A program made the position numbers and the translations under genes. Below, piece by piece: positions 9,573 to 18,522 of a stretch of DNA of 64,000 nucleotides. Origin of the DNA: Actinomycetes bacterium (GTDB taxonomy: Bacteria > Actinomycetota > Acidimicrobiia > Acidimicrobiales > Ilumatobacteraceae); the NCBI GenBank assembly GCA_025359865.1, contig JANYDH010000189.1, positions 1 to 64,000 on the forward strand, read 5' to 3'. The stretch's first letter is position 1; each line of letters opens with the position of its first letter. The notes under the pieces were generated by a model. The model made no database searches. It was given only the letters and a program-made list of their open reading frames with translations, and was not told where the DNA came from.

Positions 9573-9624
9573 CCGACGTTTGGCGTTGGGTTGTTGTCAA
9601 TGACAGCCAAACGCCAACAGTCGG
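9573..9624. repeat. stand-alone palindrome of the TTTGGCGTTGGG repeat family
   Basis: An imperfect inverted repeat starts CCGACGTTTGGCGTTGGG and ends CCAAACGCCAACAGTCGG, with GTTGTCAATGACA at the centre. Its arms match the terminal inverted repeats of the longer elements at 36766 and 45190. It lies 15 bp after the M50 gene stop and may also work as a terminator. See the findings on the repeat family. Confidence 0.75.
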
Positions 9625-9684
9625 AGGGTCGGATGGGTCGGGAGTCGGGGGGTTTCGTATCGGGATTCCACCACTATCGGCGGA

Positions 9685-10428
9685 TCAACTCGTCAGGGCG
9701 CTGCGCTTCACGTAGGCGAGCGCCCGCTGACCGGCGACCGACGTGACCGTGCCGATCACTTGACCCGCGCGCTTCAGTTCGTCGCCCGTGCTCGTACCGG
9801 CTTCTACGTCGACAACCTGGAGCAGACGCGGAGCCGTTGCGCCCCGACTGTCCATCCGCTCGACCAGCTCCTGACCCGGATAGCAGCCCTTGGTGAAGCT
9901 GACCGCTGCTTCGGTGATCCCGGTCTCGGCCGGAATGGTTTCGCCGGGAATGATCTCCGCGCCCATCGCCGGCCATCCGGCCTCGATGCGCGCCGCCTCG
10001 AGTTGCTCGACGGTGCCGACCGGAATGCCATCTGGCTCCAACACGTCGGGTCCGAGAAGGTCAGCTCCCGTACCCCACGCCACGAGCCCGTCGATCGTTG
10101 TGCCGCGAACTGCCACCGACCACCAGTCGAGCGGCTTGATCTCGGCCTTGACCCGAATCTTGAATCGTTGCAGGCGTGCTGCCAACACATCACCGAAGCC
10201 GGAATCGGTGTCCAACACGAACTCCTCCTCGCCGAGGCGCCAGACCCGGAGCAACACGTCGACTTTGCCGGTGGGCTGCAGCAAGAACGCCCACGTGCTT
10301 GCACCGACCGACAGCGTCCGTAGGTCCTGCGAAACCTGTGACTGAAGGTACGTAGCGGCATCGGGGCCGACAACGCGCACGGCATCGCGTTGAACACGAA
10401 CACAAAAAGCGCCAGATGGTGTGATCAT
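9685..10428 (-). CDS. ygfZ: YgfZ/GcvT-domain folate-binding protein
   Basis: A 247-residue protein of the YgfZ family, folate-dependent factors in Fe-S cluster assembly or repair related to GcvT. The signature KGCYPGQELVERMDSRG, with the family's conserved Cys, is near residue 180. The N-terminal part has SQVSQDLRTL and FLLQPTGKVDVLLRVW, as in other members. The start is the ATG at 10428 (MITPSGAFC). A much longer open frame upstream is antisense to the neighbouring membrane-protein gene and is not needed. It is divergent from that gene by 40 bp. Confidence 0.9.
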   Translation of the reverse strand: MITPSGAFCVRVQRDAVRVVGPDAATYLQSQVSQDLRTLSVGASTWAFLLQPTGKVDVLLRVWRLGEEEFVLDTDSGFGDVLAARLQRFKIRVKAEIKPLDWWSVAVRGTTIDGLVAWGTGADLLGPDVLEPDGIPVGTVEQLEAARIEAGWPAMGAEIIPGETIPAETGITEAAVSFTKGCYPGQELVERMDSRGATAPRLLQVVDVEAGTSTGDELKRAGQVIGTVTSVAGQRALAYVKRSALTS

Positions 10429-10468
10429 CACACCAGTCTGCCTGGCTGGTGTTGCAACGCAGTGCCCG

Positions 10469-11014
10469 ATGGCAGACTCTGGTGTGGCCGATGTTGAACT
10501 GATGGTGACGCGGGCTGCGGCTGCGATACGAACGATCCTCGGGCGCTTGGCCACCCTGGCCTTCGGACTCACTGCCCTTGCGGTAGTGGTGGGGGCTGCC
10601 ACGTATGCCACGGGGTTGTGGGTGTCCGACGGCCTGGTCTGGCCGATACTCGGCCTCGTGCTGTGCGTCCTCCCCGCCGCTATCGGCGCACGGGCCTGGC
10701 TCCGGGTGAAACGCACTCAAGCCCAGGCACCCGCAGCGCTACTCGATCTTCGTGCATTGATCTTCGACCGTCGATCACAAGGTGCGATGAACGCACTCAT
10801 CGATGTCGACACCCATCAACCCGTCATCGCCACCGTGCGCAGTTTGGCGGGAGTGAGCGCCGACCTCGAAGCGAGAGGCACTGACCGAGTCGCTCTCGCT
10901 CAAACGCTGCGCGCAGCCATGACCGTGCCGGGGTTGGCCGCGCTCACCGTCATCGGTGTCGTCCTTCTCGGCGCACTCGGCTCGATGATGCTGCTGATCG
11001 GCCTGCTCCGCTGA
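10469..11014 (+). CDS. small membrane protein of unknown function
   Basis: A 181-residue protein starting MADSGVADVELM. Two hydrophobic segments lie close together near the N-terminus (LATLAFGLTALAVVVGAA and VWPILGLVLCVLPAAI) and one at the C-terminus (LTVIGVVLLGALGSMMLLIGLL). A polar, mostly helical stretch of about 80 residues lies between them. An in-frame ATG 48 bases upstream would overlap the divergent ygfZ start and is less likely. I do not recognise the family. The gene converges with ppk2, and the tandem hairpin repeat separates them. Confidence 0.7.
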   Translation: MADSGVADVELMVTRAAAAIRTILGRLATLAFGLTALAVVVGAATYATGLWVSDGLVWPILGLVLCVLPAAIGARAWLRVKRTQAQAPAALLDLRALIFDRRSQGAMNALIDVDTHQPVIATVRSLAGVSADLEARGTDRVALAQTLRAAMTVPGLAALTVIGVVLLGALGSMMLLIGLLR

Positions 11015-11083
11015 GTTCCGCCCTCATCACCGCCGGTTCGCCCGCAACACTCTCCTCTGCAAACCGACGTCGTTCACGAGAGA

Positions 11084-11212
11084 GTCGCGTCGACTTTCCG
11101 TTGCAGGACAACGATAGGTCGACGCGGTTCCGGCCTCGGCGTCGTTTGCGAACGTGTCGCGTCGACTTTCCGTTGCAGGACAACGATATGTCGACGCGGT
11201 TCCGGCCTCGGC
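11084..11212. repeat. tandem pair of nested hairpins, 72-bp period
   Basis: Two 57-bp units (11084-11140 and 11156-11212) differ at a single base and start exactly 72 bp apart. Each contains outer arms CGCGTCGAC and GTCGACGCG (first copy 11086-11094 and 11118-11126). A second inner hairpin is CGTTG-CAGGA-CAACG, so each unit can fold into a long stem with an internal loop TTTC/GATA. The flanking 15-bp spacers are also alike. A GC-only run follows to about 11235. The pair lies between two convergent genes. Similar paired hairpins with the same period occur at 36934 and 45388. Confidence 0.8.
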
Positions 11213-11240
11213 GGGGCGGGGCGGGGCGCGGCGGGGATGT

Positions 11241-12098
11241 TCACACGATTCGGATGTCGTCGAGACCGGTCTCAGGTTCGGGAACCTTGGGGTCGAGGCG
11301 CTCGAGCGTGTACAGCAGAATCCGTGCCACAGCGAGGTTGCGGACCCAGTTGCGATCCGCCGGAACGACGTACCAGGGTGCCGCAGCCGTAGATGTCTGA
11401 CGGATTGCTTCTTCGTATGCCGCTTGGAACTGGAGCCACAACGTACGGTCGTCCAAGTCGCCAGCTCGGAACTTCCAACGTTTCTCCGGATCGTCGAGGC
11501 GATCTTGCAGGCGATCGGCCTGTTCCTGTTTCGACACGTGCAGAAAGCACTTCACCACGGTGGTGCCCTCGTCGCTCAGCATCTGTTCGAAGTCGCGGAT
11601 GTGGCCGTAACGGCGACGCCACTGCTTGGGCGGAACGAACTTCTTGACGCGCACTACCAGCACGTCTTCGTAGTGGCTGCGATTGAACACCCCAAGCTCA
11701 CCTTTGGCCGGGCAAGCGGCATGTACGCGCCAGAGATAATCGTGGGCAGCTTCTGGCCCTGCTGGTGCCTTGAAACTGGTGACCTGCACACCTGCGGGGT
11801 TCAACCCCGACAGGATGTGGCGAATCGTGCCGTCTTTACCAGCGGCATCCATCGCCTGGAGTACCAGAAGAACGCTTCGCTTCTGCTCCGCGTACAGCCG
11901 TTGCTGCAACAGGTCGATCTTCAGTCTTGTGTCGAGTAGCTCCGTCTCGGCTGATTCCTTGTGGAACCCGAGCGTCGCCTTGGTCGAACGGCCTTTCAGC
12001 CCAGGTGCATCGCCTGGCGAGACTCGGAGACCCGAAAGAAGCAATGCCGTCGAACGCGAAGTAGGTGAACTGCTCATGACATCACCGTAGTTCTTCAC
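11241..12098 (-). CDS. ppk2: polyphosphate kinase 2 family protein
   Basis: A 285-residue PPK2-type enzyme that transfers phosphate between polyphosphate and nucleotides. The Walker A-like motif MDAAGKDGTI lies near residue 82. The family lid and Walker B regions are seen as FNRSHYEDVLVVRV, RYGHIRDFEQML and CFLHVSKQEQADR, with KRWKFRAGDLDDR further on. The ATG at 12098 overlaps the stop of the preceding DUF5522 gene as ATGA, which supports this start over the ATG seven codons later. The preferred nucleotide (AMP, ADP) cannot be decided by eye. Confidence 0.92.
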   Translation of the reverse strand: MKNYGDVMSSSPTSRSTALLLSGLRVSPGDAPGLKGRSTKATLGFHKESAETELLDTRLKIDLLQQRLYAEQKRSVLLVLQAMDAAGKDGTIRHILSGLNPAGVQVTSFKAPAGPEAAHDYLWRVHAACPAKGELGVFNRSHYEDVLVVRVKKFVPPKQWRRRYGHIRDFEQMLSDEGTTVVKCFLHVSKQEQADRLQDRLDDPEKRWKFRAGDLDDRTLWLQFQAAYEEAIRQTSTAAAPWYVVPADRNWVRNLAVARILLYTLERLDPKVPEPETGLDDIRIV

Positions 12099-12265
12099 AT
12101 GGCCGGCTCATCGCCCGCCGCGCCCACGAACGGACAGTGTCGGCAACCGCTCTCGCAGCAGTACCCGCGAGACGCTAGAAAAACTGCCGTGAAAACTGCG
12201 TACCCCGAGCGCGGGTCGCGATAGCTCGGCATCGCCGTGGCCACGGCTGACGCGTGATGTGCCAT
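12095..12265 (-). CDS. DUF5522 small cysteine-rich protein
   Basis: A 56-residue protein from the ATG at 12265 carrying the DUF5522-type signature: YRDPRSGYAVFTAVFL followed by RGYCCESGCRHCPF. The four closely spaced cysteines and a histidine suggest metal or Fe-S binding. The function is unknown. The gene ends inside the ppk2 start codon (ATGA overlap), so the two are probably translated together. The open frame continues 74 codons upstream but nothing there resembles the family. It is divergent from the peptide ABC transporter operon. Confidence 0.8.
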   Translation of the reverse strand: MAHHASAVATAMPSYRDPRSGYAVFTAVFLASRGYCCESGCRHCPFVGAAGDEPAM

Positions 12266-12474
12266 GATCGAGACGTACAACGGATGCCGCGTGGCCAGCC
12301 GGCTGGAATGAGGCGAATCGACGTACCCGGCTCGAACGTTCCACATTGGCTGGACCATATCGACGCCGATGTTGGCTTGTGCCGCGCAGTTCTGGCTAAG
12401 GTGCGATTGCCACGTGTGATGGGGGTCACAGCTCACATGCGTTTGCACTCGACACAAAACAAGGGGGAGAACGG
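12266..12474. promoter_or_regulatory. divergent upstream region of DUF5522-ppk2 and the peptide transporter operon
   Basis: A 209-bp region with no gene. The transporter side ends with a purine-rich ribosome binding site, AAGGGGGAG, six bases before the GTG start at 12475. CACGTGTGATGGGGGTCACA lies further upstream and could hold an operator, but no well-defined promoter boxes stand out. Confidence 0.4.
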
Positions 12475-14373
12475 GTGACATCACCACAACGATCGTCCAA
12501 CCGCCGAACAGGGCGCTGGCTCATTGCAGCCACCGTCACACTCGGGCTAGTCGCTGGCGCGTGCAGCAAGAAAGACGACGCCAAGACTTCTGACACGGCC
12601 AAGCCGGCTGCCACCACGATTGCACCAGCTGACACCAAGGCACCTGCCGACACGGCAGCAACCGCCGACACAGCGGCAACCGCCGGCACCGAAGCGCCCG
12701 CCGACACCGAAGCACCCGTCGTCACCGAACCGGTCCTCACCCCGGTTTCCGGAGGCAGTCTGGTGGTCGCCGGCGAGGCCGAGGTAGCCAACCCATGGAC
12801 ACCGACCGCTATGCAGTGCGATTCGTACTGCCAACAGCGGGCCCGCGCCTTCTTCGACCCGATTGCAGCCCTCGGCAGCGACTTCAAGGTACACCCGTAC
12901 CTCGCCGAATCGATCACGCCGAACGCCGACTTCAGCGAGTGGACCATCGCGGTGCGCGATGGCATCTCGTTCACCGACGGTACGCCGGTCAACGCCGACG
13001 CGTTGATGCGCAACCTGCAAGACACTGGTGGCGGACTCCTCGTCGGCAAGGCACTCGTCGATCTGGCCAAAGAGGCTGACCCTGGTGGCGCCAAGAACGC
13101 CGACGGCACGCCGAAGATTGTCTTCAAGATGACCAAGGCCGACGACTTGACGTTCACGATGTACACCGGAAAAAATGGTGACCCCACCAAGCCGATCTCG
13201 TGGCCGGGCTTCGACCAGTACCTCACCGGCCAATTCGGCCTGATTGCGTCGCCAGCGTGGCTAGATGCCGTGGCCGCCGACCCGGGCAAGGCCGTTGCGC
13301 CAATCGGGTCCGGCCCATTCACCGTGCAGAGCTACGCCCCCCGCGATGCCCTTGTGGTGGTCCGCAACCCGAACTACTGGCAGAAGGATGCCGACGGCGT
13401 GCAGTTGCCGTACCTCGACAAGATCACGTTCAAGGTCATCGAGGACAGCCAAACCGCGCAGCAGGCACTCGAGAGCGGAAACATCGACATCTTCTCCGAC
13501 TCGAACGCCAACGTCATTGCAGCGCTTCGCGACGAGGCAGACCAGTTCCCGATGTCCGAGCAGAACACGTTCGTCGAGACCAACTACCTGCTCATCGACA
13601 ACGCTAAAGCTGGCCCGACATCTGACCGCCGGGTGCGTTGTGCTCTCTCGATGGCGATCGATCGTCAGGAACTGATCGATCTCACCGGTGGTGGCATTCT
13701 GCAGGTCGCCAACGGGGTTTTCTCACCGGGCCAAGAGGGCTACCTCGAAGACAATGGATTCTCGACCGATCAGGACATCGCAGGCGCTCAGGCGCTCATC
13801 GATGAGTACAAGGCCGAGACAGGTGCAACGAGCGTGGCAATCACGTACGGCCACACGGCCGACCGCACCGGTGACCAGGTTGCAGAACTACTGAAGGGCT
13901 ACTGGGCCCAGATCGGCGTCGATACAAAGATCGACGTCGTTCCGCAGGATCAGTTCATCACGAACGCGCTGTTCGGAGTCGAGTCGTTCTTCATCTACGG
14001 ATGGCGCCAGCACGCCGGCGTCTACGTCGACTCGCAGAACTTCTGGTGGAACTCCGCATCGGGCTTCGCCGATGGTGCACTCACCCTGAATTTCTCCCAC
14101 ATCAACGATCCGTTGGTCGACGAGCAACTCTCGATCGCCCGTAGCGATCCCGACGAGGCCAACCGCAAGGCAGCCGCCGAGGCAATCAACCGGCAGTTCG
14201 CTAAGCAGTGCTATCAGATCCCCACGTCGTGGACACTGTGGGGTACCGCCCATGCCCCGAAGGTAATGGGCCTCGGCGCGACGATCCTTCCCGACGGTGC
14301 ACCCGCTGCCGACGGCGCTGGCTTCTCCGGCCAGTTCTGGATGAACAACATGTGGATCAATCCTGACGCCTGA
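12475..14373 (+). CDS. ABC transporter substrate-binding lipoprotein, family 5 (peptide/nickel type)
   Basis: A 632-residue extracytoplasmic binding protein. The signal peptide has a basic start (NRRTGR), a hydrophobic core (WLIAATVTLGLVAG) and a lipidation Cys at about residue 30 (AGACSKKD). An Ala/Thr/Asp-rich linker with TADTAAT-like repeats then tethers the domain. Family 5 features include NPWTPTAMQCDSYCQQRA near the N-terminus, VRDGISFTDGTPVNADAL, GSGPFTVQSYAPRDALVVVRNPNYW and RRVRCALSMAIDRQELI. The GTG start at 12475 has a strong ribosome binding site. It is the first gene of the five-gene importer and probably the most expressed, given the hairpin that follows it. Confidence 0.93.
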   Translation: MTSPQRSSNRRTGRWLIAATVTLGLVAGACSKKDDAKTSDTAKPAATTIAPADTKAPADTAATADTAATAGTEAPADTEAPVVTEPVLTPVSGGSLVVAGEAEVANPWTPTAMQCDSYCQQRARAFFDPIAALGSDFKVHPYLAESITPNADFSEWTIAVRDGISFTDGTPVNADALMRNLQDTGGGLLVGKALVDLAKEADPGGAKNADGTPKIVFKMTKADDLTFTMYTGKNGDPTKPISWPGFDQYLTGQFGLIASPAWLDAVAADPGKAVAPIGSGPFTVQSYAPRDALVVVRNPNYWQKDADGVQLPYLDKITFKVIEDSQTAQQALESGNIDIFSDSNANVIAALRDEADQFPMSEQNTFVETNYLLIDNAKAGPTSDRRVRCALSMAIDRQELIDLTGGGILQVANGVFSPGQEGYLEDNGFSTDQDIAGAQALIDEYKAETGATSVAITYGHTADRTGDQVAELLKGYWAQIGVDTKIDVVPQDQFITNALFGVESFFIYGWRQHAGVYVDSQNFWWNSASGFADGALTLNFSHINDPLVDEQLSIARSDPDEANRKAAAEAINRQFAKQCYQIPTSWTLWGTAHAPKVMGLGATILPDGAPAADGAGFSGQFWMNNMWINPDA

Positions 14374-14386
14374 TCCCGACCAGTAG

Positions 14387-14428
14387 CAGTGTGGGGGCGA
14401 GTTGCACCAGCGACTCTCCCCCACACTG
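14387..14428 (+). terminator. strong hairpin after the binding-protein gene (attenuator or mRNA stabiliser)
   Basis: An 11-bp perfect stem (CAGTGTGGGGG with CCCCCACACTG) continues after a one-base mismatch with GAGT/ACTC, and a 10-nt loop closes it. No U-run follows. Such hairpins between a binding-protein gene and its permease genes usually protect the upstream mRNA and lower downstream expression. Partial termination is also possible. Confidence 0.7.
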
Positions 14429-14508
14429 GCTTCACATCTTCAGTTCGGTTCCTGCGCTCGGTTCACACTGCGAGCGCTCTCTCGTCTCTCTCACTCCGCG
14501 AGGTATGC

Positions 14509-15477
14509 GTGCGCTACTTCCTCCAACGATTCAGCCAATTCCTGATCGTGTTCTTCCTTGTCACCTTCGGGGTGATGGTGCTCATGCGCGCCGGCCTGAA
14601 CGCGCCGGGTGATCCCGCTCGAACCATGCTCGGCGGTACCGCCAGCCAACAACAGATCGACACGATCACGGCGCGGTACCACCTCGACAGCAACATTCTG
14701 GGCCAATATTGGTTCTGGTTGAAAGGCATGGTGTGGGAAGGCGACTTCGGCTACTCGGTTCAACAGAACCTGTCGGTCGTTGACTACATGCGCCCCACGA
14801 TCCTTACCACGCTGTTCCTCGGGGTGTATTCGTTGGTCTGGGCACTGATCATCGCCGTACCGCTTGCCGTCTATCAGGCATACAAGCGCGACTCGTTCCT
14901 CGACAAGAGCGGCAACTTCTTTTCGTTCTTCTTCATCTCGGTGCCCGCTCTCGTGTTCGCACCATTCATCATCTACATCTTCGTCACCAAGCTCGACTGG
15001 TTCCCCCGCATCGGAGAGAAGATCTATCCGTGGGACGATCTGGGAGCGCACTTCAAGAACTTCTTCCTCCCGGTCGTGGTTTTGGCGGTACCGCTTTCAG
15101 CGATCTTCGTCCGACTGCTGCGGGCCGACATGGTCGCCACATTGCAAAGCGACTTCATCACACTTGCCAGCGCGAAGGGTGTGCCACCGGGTCGAACGCT
15201 GTGGACCCATGCACTGCGCAACTCACTGTTTTCGCTGCTCACCAGCGTCGGCGTCAATCTCGGTGGATTGGTCGGTGGCGCGTTGATCGTCGAGCAGTAC
15301 TTCAACATGAAGGGGATGGGGTTTCTGCTCGTGAGCACGATCCTGTCGAAGGACCTGTTCGTGGTGCAATCGCTCTCAGCGATCCTGGTCGCCACCGTCG
15401 TCCTCGCCAACCTCGGCATCGATTTGATGTATGCCGTGATCGACCCTCGTATTCGCCACGCCAGAGCACTGAGTTGA
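14509..15477 (+). CDS. ABC transporter permease, DppB/OppB type
   Basis: A 322-residue permease with the N-terminal helix YFLQRFSQFLIVFFLVTFGVM and about six hydrophobic segments. The binding-protein-dependent transport signature is DFITLASAKGVPPGRTLWTHALRNSL. NPGDPA-like sequence after the first helix (LNAPGDPARTMLGG) is typical of DppB. I chose the GTG at 14509 (VRYFLQRF), preceded by GAGG. The frame is open for 40 more codons, but those would run through the hairpin and lack family similarity. It pairs with the next permease to form the channel. Confidence 0.92.
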   Translation: MRYFLQRFSQFLIVFFLVTFGVMVLMRAGLNAPGDPARTMLGGTASQQQIDTITARYHLDSNILGQYWFWLKGMVWEGDFGYSVQQNLSVVDYMRPTILTTLFLGVYSLVWALIIAVPLAVYQAYKRDSFLDKSGNFFSFFFISVPALVFAPFIIYIFVTKLDWFPRIGEKIYPWDDLGAHFKNFFLPVVVLAVPLSAIFVRLLRADMVATLQSDFITLASAKGVPPGRTLWTHALRNSLFSLLTSVGVNLGGLVGGALIVEQYFNMKGMGFLLVSTILSKDLFVVQSLSAILVATVVLANLGIDLMYAVIDPRIRHARALS

Positions 15478-15487
15478 GGACGCAGCC

Positions 15488-16426
15488 GTGAGCATTGACC
15501 TGGAAGAGCCAACCGCAACCGCCTCCGAGGCACCCACGACGCTGGTCGTGACGAAGAAGCCGTTCAAGATGCCTCGTCTCGGCTGGATATTCGGCACGAT
15601 CTGGCTCGTCACACTGAGTTTTTGTGCACTGTTTGCCGGTCAGTTGCCGTTCATTCGCGAGTACAGCGCGAAGGTGAAGGTAAACGGTCGCGCAAAGTCG
15701 TACGGATGGGGTCCCGGTTGGAACGCATGGTTCGGTACTGACAAGAGCAGCTTCGATGTGTTTGCCAGGTGCATCTACGGTGCTCGGGTTACCTTGCTCG
15801 TGGGTGTCGGCGCCACTGCGTTAGGTCTTTTCCTTGGCGGCATCCTCGGAATTCTCGGTGGCTACTACCGTGGTCGGATCGACCGGGTTACGTCGATCTT
15901 CGTCGACTGCCTCCTTGCTCTACCGCCTCTACTGCTGGCCCTGCTCCTGATCTACCGCCTCGACGATCTCGAGATTCAAATCTGGTTCTGGAAGGTCACT
16001 CGCCCATGGGAGATCACCATCACGCTCGGCATCTTGGCGATTGCTCCGCTAGCTCGCATCGTCAGGGCTCAGACCATTTCGCTGCGTGAACGGGAGTTCG
16101 TACTCGCAGCACGCAGCCTTGGTGCCAAGAACGGGCGGATCATCTTTCGCGAGGTGCTTCCCAACGTGGTGCCGACAATGCTCACCGTGGCCTTCACCGG
16201 CCTCGGCATCCTTATTGCCGCCGAGGGTGCGTTGGCGTTCCTCGGTCTCGGCGTGGAAAGTCCGCAGACGTGGGGCAAGATGATCAACGCTGGTCGCGAC
16301 GATCTGGCCAAGGCCTGGTGGGCAACGCTGTTTCCGTGTCTGTTCCTGCTCTTGAGCGTGGTTTCCTTCAACTTGATCGGTGACCAGATGGCTAGGCGCT
16401 TCGACATCCGCGAGGCAGCAATATGA
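15488..16426 (+). CDS. ABC transporter permease, DppC/OppC type
   Basis: A 312-residue permease with a cytoplasmic N-terminal tail and a first helix at about residues 37-55. A periplasmic loop ending WNAWFGTDKSSFDVF follows; the GTDxxGRDV-like motif of DppC is recognisable though degenerate. Several further helices follow. The EAA signature is REFVLAARSLGAKNGRIIFREVLPNV. The GTG start at 15488 lies ten bases after the previous stop, and the 3' end overlaps the first ATPase gene by ATGA. It forms the second half of the channel. Confidence 0.92.
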   Translation: MSIDLEEPTATASEAPTTLVVTKKPFKMPRLGWIFGTIWLVTLSFCALFAGQLPFIREYSAKVKVNGRAKSYGWGPGWNAWFGTDKSSFDVFARCIYGARVTLLVGVGATALGLFLGGILGILGGYYRGRIDRVTSIFVDCLLALPPLLLALLLIYRLDDLEIQIWFWKVTRPWEITITLGILAIAPLARIVRAQTISLREREFVLAARSLGAKNGRIIFREVLPNVVPTMLTVAFTGLGILIAAEGALAFLGLGVESPQTWGKMINAGRDDLAKAWWATLFPCLFLLLSVVSFNLIGDQMARRFDIREAAI

Positions 16427-17493
16427 GCGATCTCATCCAAGCATCCGCTCGCGATCTCAGCGGACCACTCATCGAACTCACCGATGTCAAGACCCACTTC
16501 AAGACGGCGCGCGGTCTGGTGCGAGCCGTCGACGGAGTGAGCTTCACGCTCGAGCGCGGCAAGTCGCTCGGCATCGTCGGTGAGAGCGGTTCGGGCAAGA
16601 CGGTGCTGTCACGCAGCATCATGGGCCTGCTGCCGCCAAAGGCAGCTGTGCGCCATGGCAGCATCAAGTTCGAAGGTAGAGAGATTCTGGGGCTGTCACG
16701 CTCTCAGATGCGCGGCATCTGGGGTAGCGAGATGGCGATGATCTTCCAAGATCCGATGACGTCGCTCAATCCGGTGATGAAGATCGGGCGCCAGATCGCG
16801 GAACCGCTGCGGATTCATCTCAATATGGCACGCAGCGATGCATGGGCCACGGCCGAACGACTGCTGACCGACGTACGAATCCCCGAGGCGGCGCGTCGGC
16901 TCAATCAGTATCCGCATGAACTGAGCGGCGGCATGCGCCAACGCGTGATGATTGCCATCGCGCTCGCCTGCGGCCCGACGGTGCTCTTTGCCGATGAGCC
17001 CACCACCGCGCTCGACGTGACCGTCCAGGCCCAGATTCTCGACCTGCTGGGTGAGCAACGACGGGATCGCAACATGTCGCTGATCCTCGTCACCCACGAC
17101 CTTGGCGTCGTGGCCGGTCATACGGACGAGATTGCAGTGATGTATGGCGGCAAACTGGTCGAAAAGGCGCCCACACGGTCGTTGTTCGCCAACATGAAGA
17201 TGCCGTACACAGAAGCGCTGCTACAGAGCATCCCGAAACTCACCGACCCCAGCCACACGCGACTCAGTGTGATCAACGGTCGCCCCCCCGACTTGGTCAA
17301 CCCACCTGTCGGTTGTCGATTTGCGGCGCGGTGTCTGTACACACAGCAGCGCTGCCGTGAAGAAGAGCCGCCGCTCGTGGTCACCCCCGAAGACCCCGAG
17401 CATTCATACGCGTGCTGGTACCCGGTAGGTTCGCCTGCCTACTTCGAAGCCAAGGCCCGCATCCCATCCAATTCCACAGTCGAGGTTCTGTAA
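16423..17493 (+). CDS. oligopeptide/dipeptide ABC transporter ATPase, DppD type
   Basis: A 356-residue ATPase. Walker A is [11 protein letters not shown], the Q-loop lies in [12 protein letters not shown], the signature is [13 protein letters not shown], Walker B is [12 protein letters not shown] and the H-switch is LVTHDLG. The C-terminal oligopeptide/HPY extension has the cysteine-containing [15 protein letters not shown]. Its start overlaps the dppC-like stop (ATGA) and its stop overlaps the next ATPase start (TAATG), so the operon is translationally coupled. Confidence 0.95.
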   Translation: MSDLIQASARDLSGPLIELTDVKTHFKTARGLVRAVDGVSFTLERGKSLGIVGESGSGKTVLSRSIMGLLPPKAAVRHGSIKFEGREILGLSRSQMRGIWGSEMAMIFQDPMTSLNPVMKIGRQIAEPLRIHLNMARSDAWATAERLLTDVRIPEAARRLNQYPHELSGGMRQRVMIAIALACGPTVLFADEPTTALDVTVQAQILDLLGEQRRDRNMSLILVTHDLGVVAGHTDEIAVMYGGKLVEKAPTRSLFANMKMPYTEALLQSIPKLTDPSHTRLSVINGRPPDLVNPPVGCRFAARCLYTQQRCREEEPPLVVTPEDPEHSYACWYPVGSPAYFEAKARIPSNSTVEVL

Positions 17494-18506
17494 TGGCAGG
17501 CACCGGTAAAGCACACCTGCGCGACAGCCCCGATGTGCTGCTCCGAGTCGATGACCTAGTAGTCGAGTTCCCCGTCGGCCGCACGGGGTTGAAGGTGCAT
17601 GCCGTGAGCGGCATCAGCCTCGACGTGTTACGTGGCGAGACCTTGGGTTTGGTCGGCGAGAGTGGTTGCGGCAAGAGCACCACCGGGCGGGCGATCATGC
17701 AGTTGCCCCGTCCCACGAGTGGATCGGTGTTGTTCGAAAACAAACAACTCACCGAGATGAGCGGCGACACGATGCGTGAGGCACGCACGCGGATGCAGAT
17801 GATCTTCCAAGACCCGATCTCATCATTGAATCCGCGACGCAAGGTGCGCGACATCGTGCTTGAGCCGCTCAGCATCTGGAAGCGTGGATCGAAGAAGGAG
17901 CAGGGCGAGCGAGTTGACACGCTGTTGGAAGAAGTCGGTATCGACCCTGCCCGCGCTGCCGAAAGCCAACCGCACCAGTTTTCCGGCGGACAGTGTCAGC
18001 GCATTTCGATCGCACGCTCATTGGTGCTCGACCCCACGTTGATCATCTGCGACGAGCCGGTGAGCGCGCTCGACGTCAGCGTGCAGGCTCAGGTGCTCAA
18101 CCTGTTAGAAGACCTCAAGGCCAAACACGGCCTCACCCTGATCTTCATCGCCCATGACCTTGCCGTGGTGAAGAACATCAGTGACCGTATCGCCGTGATG
18201 TATCTCGGCAAGATTTGCGAAGTTGCGCCGTCCGACCTGCTCTACGCGCATCCGGCGCACCACTACACGTCGGTCTTGGTCGACTCGATTCCGGTACCAG
18301 ACCCAGAGATTGCGGCCACCAAGACGGCGATCGAGGGCGAGCCACCGTCACCGGTGCTGCCGCCGCCAGGTTGCCGTTTCAACCCTCGCTGCCCTGCGGC
18401 TCAAGATATCTGCCGCAGCGAAGAGCCGCAGATCCGCGAGATCGAGCCCGAGCACTTCGTGGCCTGTCACTTCCCCACGTTCACCCCGGTCTCGATCAGC
18501 GTCTGA
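17493..18506 (+). CDS. oligopeptide/dipeptide ABC transporter ATPase, DppF type
   Basis: A 337-residue ATPase. Walker A is GESGCGKSTTGR, the Q-loop lies in MIFQDPISSLNP, the signature is FSGGQCQRISIARSL, Walker B is LIICDEPVSALD and the H-switch is FIAHDLAVV. The C-terminal cysteine motif is GCRFNPRCPAAQDIC. I chose the ATG at 17493, which shares bases with the previous stop; 27 codons of open frame upstream lie within the preceding gene. It is the last gene of the importer operon and converges with an enoyl-CoA hydratase gene after a 16-bp gap. Confidence 0.95.
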   Translation: MAGTGKAHLRDSPDVLLRVDDLVVEFPVGRTGLKVHAVSGISLDVLRGETLGLVGESGCGKSTTGRAIMQLPRPTSGSVLFENKQLTEMSGDTMREARTRMQMIFQDPISSLNPRRKVRDIVLEPLSIWKRGSKKEQGERVDTLLEEVGIDPARAAESQPHQFSGGQCQRISIARSLVLDPTLIICDEPVSALDVSVQAQVLNLLEDLKAKHGLTLIFIAHDLAVVKNISDRIAVMYLGKICEVAPSDLLYAHPAHHYTSVLVDSIPVPDPEIAATKTAIEGEPPSPVLPPPGCRFNPRCPAAQDICRSEEPQIREIEPEHFVACHFPTFTPVSISV

Positions 18507-18522
18507 AGGGCGAGCACCTGCA

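Noticed and set aside
11084-11212. CRISPR array
   Set aside because: Only two units, 57 bp long with a 15-bp spacer, each a long nested palindrome, and the spacers resemble each other. No cas genes.
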